From: Desulfosarcinaceae bacterium
Lineage (GTDB): Bacteria > Desulfobacterota > Desulfobacteria > Desulfobacterales > Desulfosarcinaceae
Direction: 5' to 3'
Assembly: GCA_030066015.1 (NCBI GenBank)
Contig: JASJCL010000009.1
Coordinates: 18,300 to 82,299 of the forward strand
Length of the DNA: 64,000 nucleotides
Below, one piece after another: positions 34,834 through 43,678 of the stretch; positions within the stretch are counted from its first letter, which is position 1, and every line of letters starts with the position of its first letter. Below the pieces are notes generated by a model. It saw only the letters and a list, made by a program, of their open reading frames with translations. It was not told where the DNA came from and did no database searches. The position numbers and the translations under genes were made by a program.

Positions 34834-35300
34834 TATGCCTCCCTTTCTCCAGCGGTAGGATCGATCCGGGCCAAAACGGCCTTCAGTTCCTTGGACTTGG
34901 CCGCCATCTTAGCAGCATCGGCCGTGTTGCTGACATGATCGTAACCGAAAAGATGCAGTATGCCGTGGATGAGCAGGTCGTCCAATCGCTCTTCGAACGG
35001 CATGGCCGCCCCCTCGCTCTCGCTCCGGCAGGTGTCGAGTGAAATGACCACGTCACCGATCAGATGGGGTGTCACCTCGCTGAACGCCCCCTCTCGCATG
35101 GAAAAAGCGATGACGTTGGTGGGGCCGCTGCGCTGGAGATATTGCTGGTTGAGGGCGGCGATCTCATCGTCGTCCACCAGCACGATGGACAACTCCCCGT
35201 CAGGACAGTCCAAGGCGTTTAAGATGGCCGCGGCCTTCATCTGGACGCTTTCCTGCTGAACGGGCTGTCTTTTTTGACGATTGTCGATCTGAATCTCCAT
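34833..35300 (-). CDS. ybeY: Endoribonuclease YbeY
   Basis: Zinc endoribonuclease in 16S rRNA maturation and ribosome quality control. The H3xH5xH metal site is complete: H112, H116 and H122 in HGILHLFGYDH. The IQIDNRQKR start and LSIVLVDDDEIAALN match the family. 155 residues. The start at 35300 lies 101 bases inside the 3' end of the 7TMR-HD gene; a start at residue 21 (35240) would shrink but not remove the overlap and would lose the conserved N-terminal strand. Confidence 0.95.
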   Translation of the reverse strand: MEIQIDNRQKRQPVQQESVQMKAAAILNALDCPDGELSIVLVDDDEIAALNQQYLQRSGPTNVIAFSMREGAFSEVTPHLIGDVVISLDTCRSESEGAAMPFEERLDDLLIHGILHLFGYDHVSNTADAAKMAAKSKELKAVLARIDPTAGEREA

Positions 35301-37603
35301 GCTTGGCCTCTCCGCTTTTCCCCTGTGCCAAGGATTGCACTTCGGCGTATTCGATACGGTGATGGTGAATCCCGTTCAAGATCTTATAGAAACTCCGGGC
35401 GATACGATGCAGGTCTTTAAGGGTCAACTCACAGTCGTCCAGTTGACCATCAGAGAAAATTTTGTTGATCAGATTCTGCACCAGTCCCTGGATGCGCGCC
35501 GGTGTGGGATTTTCCAGGGTTCGCGATGCAGCTTCGACCACATCGGCCAGCATCACCAGACCGGCCTCTTTGGTTTGTGGTTTTGGCCCGGGATAGCGGA
35601 AGTCACTGACGTTGACATTTTCCTCCCCCCGCAGCTGTTTGGCCTTCTCAAAGAAATAGCTGATCAAACTTGTTCCATGGTGCTGTTTAATGGCGTCGAT
35701 GATGGCCGTACCCAGTTTGTGTTGACGGGCGATCTCGACGCCCTCCTTGACATGGGAGCTGAGGATCAGGGCCGACATGCTGGGGGCCAACTTGTCGTGA
35801 CGATTGCGGCCGTTGGTTTGGTTTTCAATAAAGTAGAGCGGCTTCTTTATTTTGCCAATGTCATGGTAATACCCGCAAACCTTCGCCAGAAGAGGGTTGG
35901 CCCCGATCTCCGTTGCGGCGGCTTCCACTAGCGAACCCACGATGACCGAGTGATGGTAGGTCCCGGGAGCCTCGATCATGAGTCTTCTGAGGAGGGGGCG
36001 GTCGAGATTGGCGCGTTCTAGCAGGGTGATGTCGGTAGTGTAGTGAAAGAGCATCTCAATGACGGGTGCCACGCCGATGGTGATGATACCGGCAAAGGCG
36101 CCACCCATGAAGGCGAAGACCACATTCCAGAGCAGCTGGTACCCGGTGATTTCGCCGAAGTAGAGGTCGATCGCAGTCGCCAGAATCGCATTGACCAGGC
36201 CGATCTTCAGACCGGCCTGAATGATGAGTTGGCGCTCCCGGCAGGACTGGGTCCAATAGGCGGCGATCACACTGGAGAGCCAGAAATAGATGAAGAGCTC
36301 GAAGCGGTTTTGCAGCATGATGGCGCTGCAAACTGCCACCACCAGCCCGAAGGTATGGGCCAGCGCCGGTCCCAAAAAGAGGCAGACAGTCATGGCGCCA
36401 CAGGTCAAGGGAATACCGTAGACCAATGAGGCGGCCGGGATCGAGAAGAGGGCGTTGTCCGTCCATGCCTCGGTGAGGATGCCGGCAAACTTGATCACCA
36501 GGAGGAGGACCACCAGCACAAAAGCGCAGAACAGAAGATTTCGGTCGTGTTCGCCGCCAACGGCGGGCGTGTGTTGCAGCCCCACGTAGTAGGCCGTTAA
36601 GAGCAGACAAATCAGAAGCAGGCCGCCACCGGCCACCCGACTCAGCAACTTTTCGGTGCGGGCTTGCTCCGCCAGCGCCTTCAGCTTGATAATCTGTTCG
36701 GCGGTGACCCGTTCGCCTTCGCGCAGCAGCATCTCACCCGCTTTTATCTTGTAAAGAATCGGTTTGGTCTGCACGATGGCCAACTGCTTACGTGCTTCGG
36801 TTTCATGACGGTTAAGGCTGATGTTGGGCTGCAGCAGGCGCTGCACCAGGTCCACCACAAGTCCGATGCGGGCGTACGCTTGGTTGACCAGCAGGGGCTG
36901 GCCCACGACGCGGACCATGGTTTTCGCCTGGTCGGGACCGTAATACGGGCGCAGGTTCTTCACCAATCGCTCTTTTTGAGAGGGCAACTCCCGCAGCGTG
37001 ATGCCTTTTTCGGCTTCGCGCAGCAAGAGCTCTTTGTTGGCCACGATACCGTTGCCCATGATCTCGGTGAGAATGCGCACAATGTCGCTTTGCAGTTCAT
37101 GGGAGAAGGCGGCCTGTCGGAGCAGGTCGAAGGCACCTTCGCTAATTGTGAGTCCCAAGACGGATTCGAAAGCGTTTTTGTGATCGCCAACGGTCTCGCC
37201 GGCTGGATCGGGATAGGGCGTTTGCGTGTCCGCACTGGCATCGAACCCCAGGTCAACGACCTCGTCCGTGGACGGTATGCGCTGGCGCATCTCCTTGAAG
37301 GCGGTCTCCACGCGCTGGACCAGATTGACCATCAGGGTGGTATCGTGGTCGTAAACCGTCAATACTGCTTCGGCGGCTTTTCGCTGCAGCTCCCTGGAAG
37401 CTGCCTCGTCTTCGATGAAAAAATCTTGGGGCGCCTTAATGTCATGCTCGACGACGTCGCCCGGAGCATAGCTGTATCGGCGGATGGAAAGGCTAGGGTA
37501 AAGGAGCAGCAGAAAGAGTCCCAGGCATAAGGACAGCAGCAGCCAGGGAAGGTAGGGGCGCGATGCGGCGGCCTTGTTCTTGGGATCGCCGCTGCGCTCG
37601 CCT

Positions 37604-38605
<1,002 letters not shown>

Positions 38606-38944
38606 GCCAAATTGGCGGACCTAGTTCTCGAGTATCGTGGCCATTGGCGCTGATCCGGCACCGTGCCTATGCTATATTGGACAGGCCGTCAAGCGATCTG
38701 TTAACGCTGTGATGCACCAATCTGATTCGGCCAGACCCTAACCAACTTTATACGTGAATGCAAATGGGCTCACAAACACCTGCATTCTCTCCTTGAAGCT
38801 ATGGACGAATGGGGGAAGCGCCACTACGGCCAACGATGGGTTCCCAGCCCTGATTTCCGTAAGTGGAAAAGGCTTGACGGGTGACTATGCACTTGCTACT
38901 CAGCGGTTCCATCTGCTCCATGGCCCTCCAGTTCAGGGGAATTC
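38606..38944. other. Divergent intergenic region phoH / cvpA
   Basis: 339 bp without a gene I can support; the short frames here have no ribosome site or family. A weak plus-strand promoter candidate is TTGGCG (38644-38649), 18 bases, TATGCT (38668-38673), which would start a long cvpA leader. I looked for a 6S or SRP RNA and did not recognise one. Confidence 0.4.
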
Positions 38945-39475
38945 ATGAACCCATTCGATATTCTCATCATTATCATTATCGTGGTCACTCTGATTCGGGG
39001 GGTCTTTCGCGGTCTGGTCAAAGAGCTGGCTTCCATCATCGGCGTCCTGGGCGGATTTTATGCGGCTTACAGCTACTATCCCTTTCTTGGTCAGCCCCTT
39101 GGCCGTTGGATACCACAGCCGGGTTGGGCCAATATCGTCAGCTTCCTCATCATTTTCACCGTCATCTATCTGATCGTCAGCATCCTTGGGGTCATCATCA
39201 AGTACCTGCTCAGCATTGCCTTCCTGGGGTGGGTGGACCGGCTTTGTGGAACCCTTTTCGGAGCCTTTAAAGGCGTCCTGATATGTGCCGTGCTATTGGT
39301 GGCGCTGATAGCCTTTCTGCCGGCCAGTTCCAATATTGTGCGGGCCTCAATGCTATCCCCCTACGTCAAGAAGATTGCCCACCCCATGGCCCGTATGGTG
39401 ACCAAAGAGATGCGTCAACGCTACAATCACAACGCTGAAGAGGTGGAAAAGACGTGGCGCCAAAAGCAAAATTAA
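38945..39475 (+). CDS. CvpA-family membrane protein
   Basis: 176 residues with four hydrophobic segments: NPFDILIIIIIVVTLIRGVFRG, LASIIGVLGGFYAAY, VSFLIIFTVIYLIVSILGVIIKYL and GVLICAVLLVALIAFL. The RGxxRGLVKELASIxG motif is the CvpA signature. CvpA is needed for colicin V production in E. coli and for envelope homeostasis; its activity is unclear. It overlaps mazG by 22 bases. Confidence 0.92.
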   Translation: MNPFDILIIIIIVVTLIRGVFRGLVKELASIIGVLGGFYAAYSYYPFLGQPLGRWIPQPGWANIVSFLIIFTVIYLIVSILGVIIKYLLSIAFLGWVDRLCGTLFGAFKGVLICAVLLVALIAFLPASSNIVRASMLSPYVKKIAHPMARMVTKEMRQRYNHNAEEVEKTWRQKQN

Positions 39476-40212
39476 CCTCTCCGCCCTCCCACCCAATACC
39501 GGCCAAACGCTTCATCGAAAGCCTTACACCAATCGCGGCCCTCAGGGAGTTGATCGCAACCCTGCGCGGTGACGGCGGCTGCCCCTGGGACCGCCAGCAG
39601 ACACCCGAAAGCGTTACGACGTATCTTCTCGAGGAGGCTTACGAACTGGTGAGCGCTGTGGAAGCAGGGGAGCATAGCGCCATTGAAGAGGAACTGGGAG
39701 ACGTGCTGTTTCAGGTGTTATTTATGGCGCAGCTGTTTGAGGAGCACGGCCTCTTGGATCTTGCAGCGGTGGCCGAGCGCAATCGTACCAAAATGATGCG
39801 ACGCCATCCCCATGTCTTCGGAGACGAGACCATCGCATCCGCTGGCGACGTCAAACTGCGCTGGGCGGAGATCAAGGCGGTCGAGAAAGAAACGAACGGG
39901 CAATCACGGCAATCCATTGATATCCCAACCAAACTACCGGCACTGCTCAAGGTTTGCCGGTATTTTGAGCGTCTACCTGAAAAACCCCACCCCAGTGAGC
40001 CGCTCGGAGAGGCGGTTGCGGCACTCAATAAAGTGGCGGCCGCAACTAATGTCTCGAAATCCCATGCGACCGATCTGGGTGCGGTGGATGCTGTTGAGAC
40101 CGCTGGGGATGCCCTCCTCCACCTCGTCCATGCGATTCTTCGGATGAATCAGCATCCCGAAACCCTCCTTCACCGGGCCCTACGCAAGCGATTGGCGCCA
40201 CATCCCGACTGA
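39454..40212 (+). CDS. mazG: MazG nucleoside triphosphate pyrophosphohydrolase, second domain degenerate
   Basis: Hydrolyses NTPs or dNTPs to monophosphates. The N-terminal MazG domain has CPWDRQQTPESV, the metal-binding EEAYE (60-64) and EELGD (79-83), plus RRHPHVFGD and WAEIKAVEK. The second half (about 160-252) is recognisable by LPALLKVCRYFERL and the RALRKRL end but lacks its own EExxE and ExxD acidic pairs. In E. coli MazG the C-terminal domain carries the activity, so the catalytic domain may be switched here. The start is GTG at 39454 with GGTGG before it. Confidence 0.9.
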   Translation: MAPKAKLTSPPSHPIPAKRFIESLTPIAALRELIATLRGDGGCPWDRQQTPESVTTYLLEEAYELVSAVEAGEHSAIEEELGDVLFQVLFMAQLFEEHGLLDLAAVAERNRTKMMRRHPHVFGDETIASAGDVKLRWAEIKAVEKETNGQSRQSIDIPTKLPALLKVCRYFERLPEKPHPSEPLGEAVAALNKVAAATNVSKSHATDLGAVDAVETAGDALLHLVHAILRMNQHPETLLHRALRKRLAPHPD

Positions 40213-40557
40213 ATAGAATATCGGAACATTTCTACAGATTTATACAGGGTGTGACCCAGGTAGATTCGCTGCGGAGCCAGGAAACCGCCATGTTCAGCGG
40301 CAGCGGTCCTCATTGCCCATGAAGTTTGATTGAGGTGGAGATCGGGGTAAGCAATACCTCACCGGCCGCGATGCCGCTCAGCATGAAGGGACAGTGCGGC
40401 ATCCCCGTGACGTTACTAGCGGAGAATGGGGCGGCAGGATTCCCCCATGACTCAGCGGGGTAGGAGTTGGGCTTCTTGAGAGCCCAGACAGAGTCATGGT
40501 GGGGCATGGCCATTCAAGGATGACCATTCGTTCGGTTGGTACGGTGCGAGATGCCCT
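40213..40557. other. Intergenic region with no recognised feature
   Basis: 345 bp between mazG and a convergent minus-strand gene. A 67-residue minus-strand frame (40310-40513) opens here, but it has no known family, no good ribosome site, and I do not call it. No terminator with a T-run was seen. Confidence 0.5.
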
Positions 40558-40860
40558 TTAGACCATTTCGTCAACGGGCTTTTTCGCTGGCGGCAGCCTG
40601 AAAATCAAGTCGCCATTGTTGTTGTACTTCTCGTAGATGACGCGGCCTTCCTCAAAGGTGTGGGCGCTGTTTTTCTTCGCCTCCTCTTCTTCGGCGGCCG
40701 TTTTCTTGCTAAGTTCGGCGCTATCCTGCGCCGATTCGATCGGCCGGTCCTCCCTTACCTTCTGCTCCTTTTCGATGAGCGCTTTTTTCTCCTGTGCGAC
40801 AACGGTGTTCTCCGGCCGCCCCAAGTTCTGCACCGATGATGGTCCAACACTGTCCAACAT
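40558..40860 (-). CDS. Small charged protein, possibly FlaG-like, unknown
   Basis: 100 residues, mostly helical and rich in Glu, Lys and Ala in the middle (EKKALIEKEQKVRED, KKTAAEEEEAKK). The end, GRVIYEKYNNNGDLIFRLPP, resembles the short beta region of FlaG-type proteins (VVKVVDKxTGEVIRQIPP). That likeness is weak and no flagellar gene is in the window. AAAGGGGGA precedes the ATG. It lies 102 bp after another small gene on the same strand. Confidence 0.6.
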   Translation of the reverse strand: MLDSVGPSSVQNLGRPENTVVAQEKKALIEKEQKVREDRPIESAQDSAELSKKTAAEEEEAKKNSAHTFEEGRVIYEKYNNNGDLIFRLPPAKKPVDEMV

Positions 40861-40962
40861 GACTAGATCCCCCTTTTACCGTTCTGGCGCCACCTTGAAG
40901 CCGATTCTGGCGGAAGCCGTAGATGCCCCCGGTAGGCTGGCGGTTGATTCTCAACTCGCACG

Positions 40963-41400
40963 TCAATTGGCGTCTGATTGTGAATCTGCTGCGCCCTCTT
41001 TTTTTGCCAATTCCACCAGGTGATTCATCAGGGCGCTGGAATCATCCACTGGCATGGCATTTGTTACCTTGCGATTCTCCTGATCCAAGGTGTTGAAAAA
41101 AAACTGTTTCCCTTTATTGGGGGCGGGGGATAAAGGATGATGGAGGGGTGTGCCTTCGGGGGTGGGCGATTCTGGCCCAGGCGCAAGCTCTCCGTATGTG
41201 CGGATGCGATCCAGGATTGTCGACGAGACCCGTTCGAAGACGCTCTCGCGAGAATCCCCTCCGCTGAGGGTTACACGATCCAGCTCGGCTTTGAAAGCAG
41301 ATTGCTGGGGCGTAGGTGCCGCCGTCCGGCCTTGACTGAGCTGACGGCGATAGACATTGAGCACGTTGTGAATCTGATAGCTATGAATATCCACTTTCAC
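40963..41400 (-). CDS. Unknown 145-residue protein with FlgM-like N-terminal pattern
   Basis: The first 70 residues follow the FlgM plan: a short strand, YQIHNVLNVYRRQL, then DRVTLSGGDSRESVFERVSSTILDRI. The later part is Pro-rich (GPESPTPEGTPLHHPL) and ends in a helix. If FlgM-like it would be an anti-sigma factor or a related flagellar regulator, but the similarity is judged by eye only. It and the next small gene may form a two-gene unit. A terminator for the aldolase gene lies just upstream. Confidence 0.6.
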   Translation of the reverse strand: MKVDIHSYQIHNVLNVYRRQLSQGRTAAPTPQQSAFKAELDRVTLSGGDSRESVFERVSSTILDRIRTYGELAPGPESPTPEGTPLHHPLSPAPNKGKQFFFNTLDQENRKVTNAMPVDDSSALMNHLVELAKKEGAADSQSDAN

Positions 41401-41456
41401 TACCTCCGAACCCCTTATCGGCCTGGGTGACTTCTGCTTTAGGTTTTTTTGCCATT

Positions 41457-41493
41457 AAAAAACCCACCTCCATTATCGGACGATGGAGATGGG
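41457..41493 (-). terminator. Rho-independent terminator after the aldolase gene
   Basis: Minus strand stem of 11 bp with one G-U pair (41493-41483 with 41473-41463), nine-base loop, then TTTTTT (41462-41457). It lies about 76 bases after the aldolase stop. Confidence 0.88.
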
Positions 41494-41569
41494 CTTTAAC
41501 TAAATGGCTGTAATATCGGGCTGGTGGAACCACTTCGATCAATTTCAAAGGACCCAGCAATAGCCCCTG

Positions 41570-42865
41570 TTAATCATCGAAATCCCCCTCGGGTCCTTTG
41601 TCCGATACGATCGATTTGGCCCGTTCAATTATCAGATCGCGGGTCCACTGGGCAGGATCCTCGATTCGTTCAGCCCTTGGGCCCGGATCGAAACTGCCCG
41701 CCTGGTTGATCGCGTCAATGGCGTGGGGCGCCGTGTCGGTGGCGTCAAATACCTCTGTCAGCAGGTTGAAGACAAAATCCTCCACACGTTTGGCCATGCG
41801 ATCCCGGTATCGCTTCTCCTGACCGAGGAATTTGTTTTCAAATGGTAGGTTGAGTTTCTTGAAATTCCCACCAGAAAGCCCATTTTTGGCGGCGTAGGTC
41901 AGCATCTCTTCCCACAGGGTGGCGTTAACGCCCTCCCCCCTAATCTTAATAAATTGTCCCGCCTCATCGAGTTGGGCATTGCCGTCATCATTGACCTTCA
42001 GTCCCCACGAGATCATTTGCAGGGCGGTGGCCACGTTGGCTTTGGTGGTGCGTGTCTTGTCACGGATCTCACGGAGCCGCTCGGAGCTGTTGCCCGATGT
42101 GCCGTGCTGGGCACCGGAAACGCGATAGGGCTCTAATGCGGCGTGAATCTCGGCGGTCAGGTCTACCTGAATCCCTTGGCCGCTCGCCTCGATCCCGTGG
42201 GTGGTGCCATTGTTGAGGGCAATCCAGGTGGGGTAGATCTCATGGGCATTGAGACCCTGGATAAGGAACAGCGCTTCCTCTACGGTGGAAAGCCCCAGTT
42301 TGCCTTTTATCTCACCAACTTCTGTTTCGAGGCTGGCCCACTGCGGGACGAAGGGCCTCAGCGCGATGCTGGCCAGCAGGTTTTGGTCGTCCGGCAGGTG
42401 GGAGGCATCGATGGCGATGGAGGTGATGCCGGCATCAAAAATGGAGGGGATTTCAGCCTTGGCAGCGGTGATATCGGCCTCTCCCTTGATACCGTAATGA
42501 TCGGCGTGCAGCGCGATGGGGATGGTGATCCCCATCTCGTTGCAGAGAGCGTCCACCTGGCGGGCGATATTCCAATAGTTCACCGGACAATAGGCCGCGG
42601 CGCCCCCTTCCGATTTGGCGATTTCGATAATCAGCGCTGAATTGGCCCGCTGGGCGGCCCGCAGCACCCCGCGAATGATGAGGTGGCTACGACCATTGGC
42701 GGCGATGGAGATTGCCGAACCCTTTGCGAGCATTGCTTTATCAATGAAGCCGCCACTGACCAGCAAGGCCTGCGAATTTGGGAAGAGGCGTTGGATATTG
42801 GGCGGCCGTCCCACCTTCAGGGCCATTTGAAATGCTTGCGATGAGCCACTCATGGATGAAGCCAT
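41570..42865 (-). CDS. Class II fructose-bisphosphate aldolase, long form
   Basis: Zinc aldolase of glycolysis and gluconeogenesis, 431 residues, longer than the 300-360 of the well-studied enzymes. The zinc and catalytic motif reads ALHADHYGI (usual HxDHG). The second metal strand is ETEVGEIKGK, and another zinc His is in GAQHGTSGNSSERLREI, where the family has HGGSG. The C-terminal extension (from about 330) has a charged helical region. The ATG at 42865 follows AGGAGG by five bases. Together with pfkA, 3 kb away, it gives both ends of the fructose-1,6-bisphosphate step. Substrate might instead be a related ketose bisphosphate. Confidence 0.85.
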   Translation of the reverse strand: MASSMSGSSQAFQMALKVGRPPNIQRLFPNSQALLVSGGFIDKAMLAKGSAISIAANGRSHLIIRGVLRAAQRANSALIIEIAKSEGGAAAYCPVNYWNIARQVDALCNEMGITIPIALHADHYGIKGEADITAAKAEIPSIFDAGITSIAIDASHLPDDQNLLASIALRPFVPQWASLETEVGEIKGKLGLSTVEEALFLIQGLNAHEIYPTWIALNNGTTHGIEASGQGIQVDLTAEIHAALEPYRVSGAQHGTSGNSSERLREIRDKTRTTKANVATALQMISWGLKVNDDGNAQLDEAGQFIKIRGEGVNATLWEEMLTYAAKNGLSGGNFKKLNLPFENKFLGQEKRYRDRMAKRVEDFVFNLLTEVFDATDTAPHAIDAINQAGSFDPGPRAERIEDPAQWTRDLIIERAKSIVSDKGPEGDFDD

Positions 42866-42955
42866 TTTCACCTCCTTGATGAAGGCGATGAGGGCGGGGG
42901 CCTCTCATCGGTTTTTCTCGATTTTTTCGGAATGAACCGGTCTTAACCAGTTTGC

Positions 42956-43498
42956 TTACTGGGACTGAACAATGTCGGGGGGCGGCGTTTTAACGGCCTT
43001 GTTAAAGGCGTCGACCTCAGCCTTGAGCGCTTTGGCTTCGGTTTCATAGGTGGCGATCTCGGTCTGCAGAGCCGTTACCTTTGCTTGGAGGGCGTTTTGT
43101 TTCTCCGGCGTGTCTGCCATTTGACGCAACACTTCGATTTCGGCTTTCGCGCTCATGAGACGTTCATATTCGGTTTTCAATTTCTCCTGGCGGGTCACCA
43201 AGGCTTGTCGTTTCTCCTCAAGAAATGTGACCGCTTCCTTTGCCCGTGTGGCAGCTTCTGTCGCCGGATCTGCATCCGCGGCCGCCGGTGCCGGCGGCTG
43301 GGGGGGCTGAACATCAGAGTAAGCCTCCACTTTATCCCGCTGGTCCAGCGGTACCTGACTGAGATCGTCGGTGAAATGGATGGAACCGTCCTCACCGGTA
43401 TAGCGATAGAACTCCGCCCAGAGGCCGCCGGGAAACATGAGGCTGCCGGCTAGGAGGAGGCCGCCAAGCACGCAGAGTTGGATGCCTAGGCCACGCAT
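42956..43498 (-). CDS. DUF4124-domain exported protein
   Basis: 180 residues. A signal peptide covers about 1-28 (LCVLGGLLLAGSLMFPGGLWA). The DUF4124 module follows: FYRYTGEDGSIHFTDDLSQVP. After a Pro/Ala linker, residues 82-165 form a coiled coil (EEKRQALVTRQEKLKTEYERL). Such proteins are periplasmic and of unknown role. The gene is divergent from the LpoA-like gene across 180 bp. Confidence 0.85.
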   Translation of the reverse strand: MRGLGIQLCVLGGLLLAGSLMFPGGLWAEFYRYTGEDGSIHFTDDLSQVPLDQRDKVEAYSDVQPPQPPAPAAADADPATEAATRAKEAVTFLEEKRQALVTRQEKLKTEYERLMSAKAEIEVLRQMADTPEKQNALQAKVTALQTEIATYETEAKALKAEVDAFNKAVKTPPPDIVQSQ

Positions 43499-43544
43499 GG
43501 GACCGCCTTTCGTTAAAGAATGCCGGAATCCGAATGGCTGGCTC

Positions 43545-43573
43545 TTTGCAGAGCCGTAAACACCTGCTATTAT
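43545..43573 (+). promoter_or_regulatory. Candidate sigma-70 promoter for the LpoA-like gene, overlapping an inverted repeat
   Basis: TTTGCA (43545-43550), exactly 17 bases, TATTAT (43568-43573). A perfect inverted repeat GGCTCT-TTGC-AGAGCC (about 43540-43555) spans the -35 box and could be an operator. Confidence 0.55.
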
Positions 43574-43678
43574 ACGGATCCCGATGTTTATGTGTCAAGT
43601 CGCAGGCACTTGAATGACGATTCTAATGTCCTGTTTACGCTACAACTTTTCCATATCTGCAACTTACCAGGAGCAGCA

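Noticed and set aside
38606..38944. 6S or SRP RNA in the phoH/cvpA gap
   Set aside because: No recognisable long bulged hairpin or conserved SRP loop sequence could be traced by eye.
40310..40513. 67-codon minus-strand frame that briefly suggested a PAAR-like fragment
   Set aside because: The Gly/Pro pattern does not fit PAAR repeats, no ribosome site, no supporting neighbour.
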